Assembly: GCA_035573435.1 (NCBI GenBank) | Contig: DATMZR010000043.1 | Location: forward strand, 1 to 64,000 | Direction of reading: 5' to 3' | Length of the DNA stretch: 64,000 nucleotides | Origin: Solirubrobacterales bacterium | Lineage (GTDB): Bacteria; Actinomycetota; Thermoleophilia; Solirubrobacterales; 70-9 | Shown: positions 16,319-24,204 of the stretch, one piece after another | Numbering within the stretch: the stretch's first letter is position 1 | How the letters are laid out: each line of letters starts with the position of its first letter | Program-made: the position numbers and the translations under genes | The notes under the pieces: generated by a model | Told to the model about the DNA's origin: nothing | Databases searched by the model: none | Seen by the model: only the letters and a program-made list of their open reading frames with translations

Positions 16319-16872
16319 ATGATCGCGTCGATGCGGCGACCCCGCCACTCACGCAGCCGGATCAGATCGCGCGCCACCTGGCCGGGGTCGAGCTGGCGCC
16401 CCGGGACGTGCATGTTGGCCACCGAGATCAACTCCCGCTCGCCCGCCCGCAGCGACATCCACTTGGCGAGCACGTCGTCGGCGTCGGGCAGCCGCTGGCC
16501 GTGGGAGGGCTCAGAGCGATCGGGAAAGCCCACGCAGTATTCGCTCAAGAGCTCCCCGGAGCTTGTGTCGTAGGCGACGATCGGACGGTGCGGATAGAGC
16601 AGGTACCCGTAGCCCTGCTCGCCGTTGCCGCCCGTCACCGCGATGAAGCCCAGCTCGGCGTACATCGCGTATTCCTCCTCCGACACCACCGAGCCCAGCA
16701 GCTCCCGCGCCCGGACCTCGGCGCGGCGCTCGCGACCGGGGTCATATGCCGGCGGCGGCTCCGCGGCCCGGTCCGACCGGCGCCGTCTCCACCGCTCAGC
16801 CAGCGCAGGGCCGAAAGCGACCACGGCCAGAGCGCCGAGAACGATCAGCGAGGTTGCCACTACTAGCGTCAA
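16315..16872 (-). CDS. membrane-anchored protein of unknown function
   Basis: Unrecognised 185-residue protein. An N-terminal membrane segment (about residues 2-24) is followed by a basic RWRRRR stretch, indicating a cytoplasmic C-terminal domain. That domain has [15 protein letters not shown] and a conserved-looking tail, but no motif I can name. The start is a TTG in a TTGA overlap with the stop of the small upstream gene; an ATG-led longer frame is only a shadow. It is coupled to ilvD by an ATGA overlap. Confidence 0.6.
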   Translation of the reverse strand: MTLVVATSLIVLGALAVVAFGPALAERWRRRRSDRAAEPPPAYDPGRERRAEVRARELLGSVVSEEEYAMYAELGFIAVTGGNGEQGYGYLLYPHRPIVAYDTSSGELLSEYCVGFPDRSEPSHGQRLPDADDVLAKWMSLRAGERELISVANMHVPGRQLDPGQVARDLIRLREWRGRRIDAII

Positions 16873-17111
16873 CCGCCGGCGGCTGGCGGGAAGAAGACGA
16901 CCCGCTCTGTGTCCTCTGGAATCTCGGAGAAATCGCGCACCATGGTGGCCTCGTGCCGGGGGCCGTCCGCCGTCGGAACCGCCGCCCACATCCCAAGGTC
17001 GAGCTGGCGGCGAAACTCCTCGATCAGGCGCTCTGAGTCCTCGGCGACCTCGGGGTCACCCTCGGCCAGTAGGACGTCGCCCTGCCCGGGCTTCATGCGC
17101 ACGAGCTTCAT
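16869..17111 (-). CDS. small acidic protein of unknown function
   Basis: An 80-residue protein starting MKLVRMKPGQGDVLLAEGDP, with a helical EDSERLIEEFRRQLD segment and a C-terminal [13 protein letters not shown]. No known domain is recognised. CATAAT ends 9 nt before the ATG, suggesting this gene opens the operon with the membrane-anchored protein and ilvD. An ATG five codons later is an alternative start. Confidence 0.6.
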   Translation of the reverse strand: MKLVRMKPGQGDVLLAEGDPEVAEDSERLIEEFRRQLDLGMWAAVPTADGPRHEATMVRDFSEIPEDTERVVFFPPAAGG

Positions 17112-17133
17112 CTGGGCAGGATTATGGCAGCGC

Positions 17134-17931
17134 TCAAGAGCGGCCCAATCCGAACACGTCGACGGGTCCGACCCCGGCGCCGAGGTCCTGGAGCCCGTTG
17201 CCGACCGCCTCGGCAGCGATCTCCCGAGCCCAGCGCGCCGCGTCCGCGAGCTCGCTACCCCGAGCCAAAAAAGCCGCGAGCGCCGCGGAATGCGTACAGC
17301 CCGATCCGTGCGAAGCGCCGTCCGGGTAGCGCGGGCCCTCGATCCGCAGGGTGCCCGAGCCGTCGAAGAGCACGTCAGCGCCATCATCGGCATGTCCCCC
17401 GGTGACGATCACGGCTTCGGGCCCCAGCGCCTGGATTGCCTCGGCGAGCTGCTCCGGGGTGGCCCTGCCTCCCAGCCCGGCGAGCTCGACCGCCTCGGGC
17501 AGGTTGGGCGTCGCCACGGTGGCGCACGGCAGCACCCGCTCGATCAAAGCCGCCTTCGCGTTCGGGTCCAGCAGCACGGCGCCGCTCTGCGAGACCATCA
17601 CCGGGTCGACCACGACCGGCGCGGGGCGGACGAGGTCCAGGGCGTCGACCACCGCATCGATGGTCGGCTCGTCGCCGAGCATGCCGACCTTGACCCCGTC
17701 GACACCGAGGTCATCGGCGACCGCCCGCACCTGCGCGACGATCATCTCCGGCGGCACGGGGCTGACCAACTCGACGCCCACGGTGTTCTGGGCGGTGAGG
17801 GCCGTGATGGCGGTCATCCCGTGCACGCCGCAGCGTGCAAACGCCTTCAGGTCCGCCTGAATCCCCGCTCCGCCACCCGAGTCCGAGCCGGCGATCGCAA
17901 GGCAGGTCGGGACATGTCCGCCGTGGCCCAC
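17134..17931 (-). CDS. thiD: hydroxymethylpyrimidine/phosphomethylpyrimidine kinase
   Basis: Phosphorylates HMP and HMP-phosphate in thiamine synthesis. This is a ribokinase-fold protein of 265 residues, the usual ThiD length. AGSDSGGGAGIQADLKAF near the N-terminus binds the pyrimidine, and DGASHGSGCTHSAALAAF carries the anion hole and catalytic Cys. The GTG start at 17931 is supported by TACGCT ending 6 nt upstream and by the lack of any nearby ATG. No other thiamine gene is in the window and no TPP riboswitch is seen upstream. Confidence 0.92.
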   Translation of the reverse strand: MGHGGHVPTCLAIAGSDSGGGAGIQADLKAFARCGVHGMTAITALTAQNTVGVELVSPVPPEMIVAQVRAVADDLGVDGVKVGMLGDEPTIDAVVDALDLVRPAPVVVDPVMVSQSGAVLLDPNAKAALIERVLPCATVATPNLPEAVELAGLGGRATPEQLAEAIQALGPEAVIVTGGHADDGADVLFDGSGTLRIEGPRYPDGASHGSGCTHSAALAAFLARGSELADAARWAREIAAEAVGNGLQDLGAGVGPVDVFGLGRS

Positions 17932-17937
17932 GAAGTC

Positions 17938-17943
17938 AGCGTA
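17938..17943 (-). promoter_or_regulatory. -10 element supporting the thiD GTG start
   Basis: TACGCT (TANNNT) lies 6 nt before the GTG at 17931, directly after the dprA stop codon. It suggests that thiD is transcribed separately as a leaderless mRNA. Confidence 0.45.
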
Positions 17944-18849
17944 TTACCCCTCTGTCTCCCCGCCCGGAGGGATCAGGGCGCTCCTCGAGTAGCGCCCGCC
18001 GTCCGTCCGCAGATAGCCGAGCAGTTCCAGCCGGGCGAGGGCGACCGCGGTTTCCTCCGGGGGCGCGCCCAACGCGAGAGCCACGGCGTCACAGGTGCTG
18101 CTACCGAGTTCAACCGCCTCGGCGACCCGTGCCAGGTCGGGGTCGAGGGGAGGCCCGCAACGCCGGACCGCCTGCATCCCGACCCCGAGGAGCAGATCCA
18201 GAACGTCCTGGGCTCCGCGGATCAGCCACGCTCCATCCACGACCAGGTTGTTGGTGCCCTCCGAGACCCTCGACGTCACGGGGCCGGGAACCGCGCCGAC
18301 CGTTCGACCGAGATCCAACGCCAGCCGGGCGGTGATCAGGGAGCCGGACGGCTCCGCCGCTTCGATCACAACCGTGATCGCCCCGAGGGCCGCCATGATC
18401 CGGTTGCGCTTCGGGAATGCCCCCGGGCCGGGACGCTGGCCTGGCGGCGCCTCGGAGATGGCTGCCCCGCCCGCGAGGATGTCGGCGTAAAGGCGCCGCT
18501 CGCTGGCCGGATAGACGACGTCGGCTCCGCCCCCCAGGACCGCCAGCGTGGTCCCGTTCCCGGCCAACGCGCCGCGATGGGCGGCCGCGTCGATCCCTCG
18601 CGCCATTCCGCTGACCACGACCAGGCCGGCCGCTGCAAGCAGGCAGCCGAGCTCCTCCGCGACTCCTACCCCGTACGAGCTCGCACGGCGCGACCCGACC
18701 ACGGTCACGGTGTGCTCGGGCTCGTACGCCTCGATTGCCTGCCGGTCGCCGCAGCCGAAGAGCTGCTCGGGCGCAGCAACGCCGAGGTCGCCAAGGGCGG
18801 CCGGATAGCCGGGCTCGCCGCGGCGGATCGCCCAGACGGTGTCGCTCAT
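17944..18849 (-). CDS. dprA: DNA processing protein DprA/Smf
   Basis: Single-stranded DNA-binding protein that loads RecA during natural transformation. The 301-residue protein has the Rossmann-like DprA core with VTVVGSRRASSYG, VVVSGMARGIDAAAH and FPKRNRIMAAL, and a short winged-helix-like C-terminus (about 230-300). ATG at 18849 has a purine-rich GTAAGGGAA before it. It follows comM by 5 bp, forming the usual comM-dprA pair. Whether the organism is competent cannot be judged from this window. Confidence 0.92.
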   Translation of the reverse strand: MSDTVWAIRRGEPGYPAALGDLGVAAPEQLFGCGDRQAIEAYEPEHTVTVVGSRRASSYGVGVAEELGCLLAAAGLVVVSGMARGIDAAAHRGALAGNGTTLAVLGGGADVVYPASERRLYADILAGGAAISEAPPGQRPGPGAFPKRNRIMAALGAITVVIEAAEPSGSLITARLALDLGRTVGAVPGPVTSRVSEGTNNLVVDGAWLIRGAQDVLDLLLGVGMQAVRRCGPPLDPDLARVAEAVELGSSTCDAVALALGAPPEETAVALARLELLGYLRTDGGRYSRSALIPPGGETEG

Positions 18850-18854
18850 TTCCC

Positions 18855-20360
18855 TTACTCCAGGCCTCGCCGACGCAGAGTCAGCGCGCGGGCCACGTGG
18901 TCGCCGGAGACCTGCCCGCACCCATCCAGGTCCGCGATCGTGCGCGAGAGCCTCAAGACCCTGTCGTGACCTCTTCCGCTGAGGCCCAGCTGGGCGTGGC
19001 CGGCAGCGAGCGTCGCCTTGGCCTCAGGCGTCATCTCGGCGGCGCGGCGCAGCTCAACCAGGTTCATCTCCGCGTTGCAGCGCCCGGACCCAAGCCTGCG
19101 TTCCTGACGCTCACGGGCCGCGATCACCCGGCGCCTGACGGTCGCCGAATCGGAGGCGGGCGCCGTGCCCATGACCTCGGCACTCGGGCGCTCGACGGAG
19201 ATCGCGATGTCGATCCGGTCGGCGAGCGCTCCGCTGAGCTTGGCGCGGTAGCGGCGCACCGAGGCCGGCTGGCATTCGCATTCCCCGGACTCCTCGCCCC
19301 GGCCGCAGGGGCAGGGGTTGGACGCCGCGACGAGCATGAAGCGACAGGGCAGATCGATCGCGTGACGCGCACGAACGATGGCCACCCGGCCCTCCTCCAA
19401 GGGCTGCCGCAGCGCCTCGAGCGCTTCGCGGGAGAACTCCGCCAGCTCGTCGAGGAACAGCACCCCGCGGTGCGACAGGGTCACCTCCCCTGCCCGGGGC
19501 GGTGATCCGCCGCCGACCAGCCCCGCGGTCGAGATCGTGTGATGCGGCGCCCGGAAGGGCCGCGCGGGTGGAACGTCCCATCGCGGAACGCGGCCGCACG
19601 CGCTGGCGATTCGCAGCACCTCCATCGCCTCGGAACGGCGCAGCGGGGGCATGATCGACGGCAGGCGGCGCGCCGCCAGGGACTTCCCGGCGCCGGGCGG
19701 GCCGACGATCAGCAGGCTGTGGCCGCCGGCAGCCGCCACCTCGAGGGCATAGCGGAGGTACGGCTGGCCGCGCAGATCGGCGAGGTCCGGGCCCACGGGC
19801 AGGGCGCCGTTGGCACTCCACGCCGGACGCGGGGGAGTCGCCGGCTCATCCTCGGTGCCCAACAACCTCAGTTCCCGGAGCCGGTCCAGCGGGACCACCC
19901 TCGGCTCGCCGGCAAGGGCCGCCTCCACCGCGTTGTGCGCCGGGACCGCGATCGCCGGCGCTTCGACCCTTCGGGCGGCCTCCGCCATCGCCAGGATCCC
20001 GGGAACGGGCCTGACCGAGCCGTCGAGCGCCAGCTCCCCGGCGAGCGCCACCTCCTGCAGCCGCTCCGGTGGGAGCTGGCCGGAGGCCGCGAGCAGCGCC
20101 GCCGCGATCGCCAGGTCGAAGCCGGGGCCCACCTTGGGCAGGTCGGCGGGCGCCAGGTTGGCGGTGATCCGCTGCATCGGAAACTCGAAGCCCGAGTTGA
20201 CGAGCGCCGCTCGCACCCGCTCGCGCGACTCCCTGACCGCGGCGTCGGGAAGCCCAACCAGCGAGAAGCTCGGTAGTCCGCCGCCTGCGACATCGACCTC
20301 GACCTGAACCTCCCGCGCCTCGATGCCCACGAGAGCGAACGTGCGGGCGCTGGCGAGCAC
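18855..20360 (-). CDS. comM: YifB/ComM family Mg-chelatase-like AAA+ ATPase
   Basis: Hexameric helicase family implicated in branch migration during natural transformation. The 501-residue protein has an N-terminal ChlI-like domain with VGLPDAAVRESRERVRAA, Walker A GPPGAGKS, Walker B GVLFLDELAEF, and a zinc-type NPCPCGRG region between strands. GTG start with TAGCTT ending 6 nt upstream. It is divergent from yraN and leads the comM-dprA pair. Confidence 0.93.
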   Translation of the reverse strand: MLASARTFALVGIEAREVQVEVDVAGGGLPSFSLVGLPDAAVRESRERVRAALVNSGFEFPMQRITANLAPADLPKVGPGFDLAIAAALLAASGQLPPERLQEVALAGELALDGSVRPVPGILAMAEAARRVEAPAIAVPAHNAVEAALAGEPRVVPLDRLRELRLLGTEDEPATPPRPAWSANGALPVGPDLADLRGQPYLRYALEVAAAGGHSLLIVGPPGAGKSLAARRLPSIMPPLRRSEAMEVLRIASACGRVPRWDVPPARPFRAPHHTISTAGLVGGGSPPRAGEVTLSHRGVLFLDELAEFSREALEALRQPLEEGRVAIVRARHAIDLPCRFMLVAASNPCPCGRGEESGECECQPASVRRYRAKLSGALADRIDIAISVERPSAEVMGTAPASDSATVRRRVIAARERQERRLGSGRCNAEMNLVELRRAAEMTPEAKATLAAGHAQLGLSGRGHDRVLRLSRTIADLDGCGQVSGDHVARALTLRRRGLE

Positions 20361-20463
20361 GCGTCGAAGCTACGTGCCGTCGGCTCGCACGGGGCGCGCC
20401 GTTGGTCAAGCGAGCGTCACGGAGTTGGCGCATCTTGCGAGCCGGGCGCGTGGAGCACCCGCC

Positions 20464-20469
20464 TATGTT
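20464..20469 (+). promoter_or_regulatory. -10 element of yraN
   Basis: TATGTT lies 8 nt before the yraN ATG. The same hexamer and nearly the same spacing precede ridA and the cyclo-ligase-like gene, consistent with leaderless transcription. Confidence 0.45.
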
Positions 20470-20477
20470 GCGGTGCG

Positions 20478-20864
20478 ATGTCAGACGCTCGCCAGCGACT
20501 GGGCCGAACCGCCGAGGCGCTGGCGGCGGACTCACTCAGTCGCCGGGGCATGCGGATCGTCGCACGCAACGCCAGGACCTCCTCGGTCCGTGGTGAGCTC
20601 GATCTGATCGCGCTGGACGGGCCCACCCTCGTCTTCGTCGAGGTCAAGGCCCTGCGGGCCACTTCGGTGGCGGGCCCGGAGCGGCCTGCGATGGCGGTCG
20701 GTCGCCGCAAGCGCCACAAGCTGCGCTCGCTGGCACTCGCCTGGCTGCGAGACCACGACGGCTCGGTCCCACCGCACCGCGCGCTTCGCTTCGACGTGGT
20801 CGGGCTCCGCCTGGACTCCCGCGGCCACGCGGTCGAGTGGGAGCACCTGCGCGCCGCGTTCTAG
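20478..20864 (+). CDS. yraN: UPF0102/YraN family nuclease-fold protein
   Basis: Small protein (128 residues) with a restriction-endonuclease-like fold. The signature acids are in GELDLIALDGPTLVFVEVKA, where D and ExK are the likely metal site. It is probably involved in DNA processing; no activity is established for the family. In many genomes yraN lies between rnhB and comM in the same direction. Here it points the opposite way, creating a divergent junction with comM and a convergent one with rnhB. Its stop codon adjoins a copy of the dispersed repeat. Confidence 0.88.
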   Translation: MSDARQRLGRTAEALAADSLSRRGMRIVARNARTSSVRGELDLIALDGPTLVFVEVKALRATSVAGPERPAMAVGRRKRHKLRSLALAWLRDHDGSVPPHRALRFDVVGLRLDSRGHAVEWEHLRAAF

Positions 20865-21002
20865 TAGCGACGAAGTCGCGTAGCAGCGGGTGGACCTGCC
20901 GGGTAAGGCCAGTGCCCCAACCCGGCGCATCCGGCTTCGACGGATGACCGGTCGCCTGTGGCTCCCTGGTAGGCGAAGCCCAGGCTTCCGCCGGAGTTAT
21001 GA
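20861..21002 (+). repeat. dispersed convergent-junction repeat, copy A
   Basis: About 140 bp filling the space between the yraN and rnhB stop codons. It begins with the hairpin TAGCGACGAAGTCGCG, continues with GGACCTGCCGGGT, ACCCGGCG, a TCCGGCTTCGACGGA hairpin and GGCGAAGCCCAGGCTTCC, and ends at GGAGTTATG. It is roughly 85% identical by eye to copy D at 50891-51032. No protein is convincingly encoded. The successive hairpins suggest an RNA-level role such as bidirectional termination. Confidence 0.8.
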
Positions 21003-21004
21003 CC

Positions 21005-21595
21005 TCACGAGAGCTGGAGCTGGCTGTAGGCGATCGACTGGAAGGAGCGCCGGTGAAGCGCCGAGAGGCCGTGCTCGATGATCGCCGCTCGGTGTTCGGG
21101 GGTGGAGTAGCCGACGTTGCCGGCGAACCCGAACTCCGGATAGGACGAGGCGACGCTGCACATGTAGCGGTCCCTGGTCACCTTGGCAACCACGGAGGCG
21201 GCCGCGATCGCCGCGCTCCGGGCGTCGCCGTCGATCACGGCCCGGTGATCGACCGGGGTTGGCACCGAGAACCCATCGACCAGACAGGCGGCGCCGGGCA
21301 CTGTGACGCGCTCCAGGCTGCGAGCGAGTGCCGCCAGGTTGGTGACGTGAAGGCCGCGGGCGTCGATCCCGCGGGCGCAGCGAACCGTGACCGCGACCCG
21401 CGCCGCCGCGCGAACCACCACCGGATAGAGCTCCTCACGCTCCTCCGGGCTGCGCACCTTCGAGTCGTCCAGATCCGAGAGCGCGCGCCGGTCGCAGCGG
21501 CTCAGGGTGCGGTAGTCGATCAGCACCGCTGCGGCCACCAGCGGCCCCGCCAGCGAGCCGCGTCCCGCTTCGTCGGCGCCGGCCACGTAGCGCAC
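21005..21595 (-). CDS. rnhB: ribonuclease HII
   Basis: Removes RNA from RNA/DNA hybrids and single ribonucleotides from DNA. ADEAGRGSLAGPLVAAAV carries the first catalytic Asp/Glu pair, LDDSK follows, and the later VIDGDARSAAIAAASVVAK region supplies another conserved acid. The start is uncertain. A GTG at 21595 is used here, but family-like residues (LFRFDRALG) lie just upstream without a canonical start. The next option is an ATG at 21772, overlapping lepB by about 107 bp. It is the last gene of the rplS-lepB-rnhB run. Confidence 0.9.
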   Translation of the reverse strand: MRYVAGADEAGRGSLAGPLVAAAVLIDYRTLSRCDRRALSDLDDSKVRSPEEREELYPVVVRAAARVAVTVRCARGIDARGLHVTNLAALARSLERVTVPGAACLVDGFSVPTPVDHRAVIDGDARSAAIAAASVVAKVTRDRYMCSVASSYPEFGFAGNVGYSTPEHRAAIIEHGLSALHRRSFQSIAYSQLQLS

Positions 21596-21665
21596 CCCAA
21601 GCGCGCGGTCGAAACGGAACAGTCGTGCGGCCTGGCGCCGGCGGCGCGCGCGGCCCGCGCTGCCG

Positions 21666-22280
21666 TTAGAGGGTCCCGATCCGGTCCGGCGGCCAGTAGG
21701 TGAAGAAGGCTTCGCCGATGATCCAGTCGCGGGGGACGGGTCCCCAGAAGCGGCTGTCGTCGCTCGACCCACGGTTGTCGCCCATCATGAAGTAGTGATC
21801 GGGTGGAATGGTGATCTCTTCGGGCAAATTGCAGCCGCTTCCGCCCCGGCAGGGCCGGATGAAGTCCTCCTTGGCCGGCACGCCGTTGACGACCGGATGG
21901 CCATTCTCAATGCTGAGCGTGTCCCCGGGCTCGGCGACTATCCGCTTGATGAAGTTCGTGTCCGACTTGTCGCTCGTCGGCTCCGGACACGCCTCCCTGG
22001 GGTCCTGCTGAATGCCGCACTCCTGGCCATTCTCCGCTCCCGCCGGCGGATGGAAGACGATCACGTCGCCGATCTCGGGATCGCGCACGTGGTAGATCAC
22101 CCGGTTGACGAGCACTCGCTGGCCGACGTCGAGCGTCGGCTCCATCGACGGCGAGGGGATCTGATACGGCTTGACGACAAAGGCTTGGATCAAGAGCGCC
22201 AAGCCGATGGCCAGGGCGACGATCAACACCAGCTCGAGGAGCGCGCCACGCCCCGTCGTCGGCCTCGGGATCAGGTTCAC
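21666..22280 (-). CDS. lepB: signal peptidase I
   Basis: Cleaves signal peptides from exported proteins at the outer face of the membrane. The 204-residue protein has one N-terminal membrane helix (about 14-35), the catalytic Ser S45 in PSPSMEPT and the general-base Lys K112 in [20 protein letters not shown] is the conserved box E. GTG start in a GTGA overlap with rplS. A Cys-containing loop (residues 88-150) is longer than in minimal homologues and may be disulfide-bonded. Confidence 0.95.
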   Translation of the reverse strand: MNLIPRPTTGRGALLELVLIVALAIGLALLIQAFVVKPYQIPSPSMEPTLDVGQRVLVNRVIYHVRDPEIGDVIVFHPPAGAENGQECGIQQDPREACPEPTSDKSDTNFIKRIVAEPGDTLSIENGHPVVNGVPAKEDFIRPCRGGSGCNLPEEITIPPDHYFMMGDNRGSSDDSRFWGPVPRDWIIGEAFFTYWPPDRIGTL

Positions 22281-22903
22281 TTAGCGGATTCCTCGGAATC
22301 CTCGGCTGTCGCCTCGGATTGGGAATCCTCGGAATCCTCCCCTTCTGGCTCGGATTCCTCGGAGGATTCGGCCTCGGCCGGCGGCTCCGCTTCAGCGGTG
22401 GCTTCGGCTTGCTGTGCTGGTGGCTCCTCGGACTGGTCCTCGCCCTCGGTCTCTTCGCCCTCTTCGCCCTCGGCTTCAGGCTCCGCCTCGCTCTGCGCGA
22501 CGCCCTCCGAATCCAGTGCCTCGCCCTCCTCGGGGGTGACCACGAGCTCGTCCTCGATGCCCCAGCGCCGCTCGGCCACGCGGGCGCGCTTTCCGACCCG
22601 GCCACGGAGGTAGTAGAGCTTGGCGCGACGGACGTCCCCCCTTGCCACCACCTCCAGCCGCTCGATCTTCGGGGAGTGGACCGGAAAGGTCCGCTCGACG
22701 CCGACCCCGAACGACTGCTTGCGGACCGTGAACGTCTCCCTCGCGCCGGCGCCACGCCGAGCGATGACGACACCCTCGAACATCTGGGTCCGACGCCGGC
22801 TGCCCTCGACCACTTGGAAGTGAACCCGCACCCGGTCGCCAGGCGCGAACCGGGGTATCCGCCTCAGCTGACGCTGCTCGATGCTCTCGATGATCGTGCT
22901 CAT
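22277..22903 (-). CDS. rplS: ribosomal protein L19 with long acidic tail
   Basis: L19 sits at the 30S-50S interface. Residues 1-115 are a normal L19 ([33 protein letters not shown] and [11 protein letters not shown]). They are followed by about 93 extra residues almost entirely of Glu, Ser, Ala, Asp and Pro. Typical L19 is about 115-120 residues. The ATG at 22903 gives the standard N-terminus; an upstream start would add 26 non-conserved residues. TACTAT near 23027 could be a -10 element for a separate promoter. Coupled to lepB by GTGA. Confidence 0.93.
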   Translation of the reverse strand: MSTIIESIEQRQLRRIPRFAPGDRVRVHFQVVEGSRRRTQMFEGVVIARRGAGARETFTVRKQSFGVGVERTFPVHSPKIERLEVVARGDVRRAKLYYLRGRVGKRARVAERRWGIEDELVVTPEEGEALDSEGVAQSEAEPEAEGEEGEETEGEDQSEEPPAQQAEATAEAEPPAEAESSEESEPEGEDSEDSQSEATAEDSEESAK

Positions 22904-23035
22904 GGGCTGCTGCGAGGGCGACGCCGGGGCTCTTTGCCGCCCGCCTGAGGCCGGAGACGACGCCTGGCCCTTGGCGCACAACGGGCCTCCGATCAGCGAA
23001 GGCCCGCGCGGCCGGAGAATAGTACCGGAGAGCCC

Positions 23036-23707
23036 CTAGCCGCCAGAACGGGCGGCGCGCCGGCGGCTTTGCCCCAGCCGCCATTCCCGGACGCGTGCAT
23101 GATCGCCCGAGAGCAGCACCTCCGGCACCTGCCAACCGCGATAGGTGGCAGGGCGCGTGTAGTGCGGGTACTCCGGCGCTCCCCCGAGCGCCTGTGAGAA
23201 CGACTCCTCGACTGCGCTGTCGGCGTGGCCCAGCGCGCCGGGAAGCTTGCGGATCAGCGCGTCGGCGACCACCATCGCGGCCAGTTCCCCGCCCGAGAGC
23301 ACGTACGGCCCGACCGAGACGGCGTCGGTGGCCAGGTGCTCCCTGACGCGCTCGTCGACCCCCTCATAGCGGCCACACAGAAGAGCCACCTCCCGTTCCC
23401 CTGCCAGCTCACCTGCGAGGGCATCGTCGAACTGGCGCCCAGAGGGGGCCAGCAGGACGATGCGCTTTCCCTGGCGGCCTTCCCCGTAGGCAGCGTTCAG
23501 CGCCGCGTCTACGGCGTCAACCCGGAGCACCATGCCCGCTCCGCCGCCGTAGGGGGAGTCGTCGACCTGACCGCCGCCGAGCGGCGTCGTCTCGCGGTAG
23601 TGGAAGAAGCGAATCTCCGCGCCGAGCTGGAGCGCGTTGGCGACGTGCCGCTGGCCGAGAAACCACTCGAACCACTCGGGGAAGAGGGTGAAGACGTCAA
23701 TCCTCAA
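23036..23707 (-). CDS. trmD: tRNA (guanine-N1)-methyltransferase
   Basis: Methylates G37 of tRNAs to prevent frameshifting. It has the SPOUT trefoil-knot fold, with VALLCGRYEGVDERV and YVLSGGELAAMV forming the SAM-binding knot. DSPYGGGAGMVLR and EYPHYTRP are also conserved. Length 223 is normal. TTG start overlapping the khpA stop by 11 nt. In most genomes rimM lies between khpA and trmD, but here the genes overlap and rimM is absent. Confidence 0.94.
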   Translation of the reverse strand: MRIDVFTLFPEWFEWFLGQRHVANALQLGAEIRFFHYRETTPLGGGQVDDSPYGGGAGMVLRVDAVDAALNAAYGEGRQGKRIVLLAPSGRQFDDALAGELAGEREVALLCGRYEGVDERVREHLATDAVSVGPYVLSGGELAAMVVADALIRKLPGALGHADSAVEESFSQALGGAPEYPHYTRPATYRGWQVPEVLLSGDHARVREWRLGQSRRRAARSGG

Positions 23708-23930
23708 TGAACTCGACCAGGACCCGTCGCTCGGCGCGGGTCGAGGCGGCCTTCGCCACCGTCCGGATGGCGTTGGCCACGCGGCCGCCCCTGCCTATCA
23801 GCCGGCCAAGGTCGTCGCCGCCCACGGTGACCTCGATGACGAGGTCTCCGTTTTCGTCCACCTCCTCGACCTGCACGGAGTCCGGGTCCTCGACCAGCGC
23901 CCGGGCGAGGAACTCGACCAGCTCACGCAT
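23697..23930 (-). CDS. khpA: KH-domain RNA-binding protein KhpA
   Basis: Single KH domain of 77 residues with the RNA-binding GxxG loop in GRLIGRGGRVANAIRTV. In other bacteria KhpA with KhpB binds many RNAs and affects cell division and elongation. The ATG at 23930 follows the rpsP stop by 4 nt, and the 3' end overlaps trmD. The conserved rpsP-khpA arrangement supports the call. Confidence 0.92.
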   Translation of the reverse strand: MRELVEFLARALVEDPDSVQVEEVDENGDLVIEVTVGGDDLGRLIGRGGRVANAIRTVAKAASTRAERRVLVEFIED

Positions 23931-23934
23931 GGCG

Positions 23935-24189
23935 CTATGAGCCCGTCGCCTCGATGCCCTTGGCGCGCAAGAGCCCCGCAACCGTTCGCGTCGGCTGGGC
24001 ACCGTGCGTGATCCAGTGCCGGGCGCGCTCCTCGTCGACCACGATCGTCGACGGGTCGGTCTGGGGGTTGTAGTGGCCGATCGTCTCGATCGTCCGGCCG
24101 TCGCGCGGCGAGCGGCGGTCGGCGACGACGATGCGCCAGATCGGGTTCCTCCTGGCCCCAACCCTTCTGAGTCTGATTCGTACGGCCAT
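23935..24189 (-). CDS. rpsP: ribosomal protein S16
   Basis: 30S assembly protein of 84 residues. It starts [20 protein letters not shown] and contains the family's [10 protein letters not shown] loop. First gene of the rpsP-khpA-trmD group. TAACCT lies 12 nt before the ATG as a possible -10 element. It follows ffh by 15 bp, so transcription may also come from there. Confidence 0.95.
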   Translation of the reverse strand: MAVRIRLRRVGARRNPIWRIVVADRRSPRDGRTIETIGHYNPQTDPSTIVVDEERARHWITHGAQPTRTVAGLLRAKGIEATGS

Positions 24190-24204
24190 GCGCGGCGGAC
24201 CAGG

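Noticed and set aside
20890-21081. Small open frame in repeat copy A with a similar peptide in copy D
   Set aside because: The similarity follows from nucleotide identity of the repeat. There is no conserved start in copies B and C and no sign of codon-level constraint.
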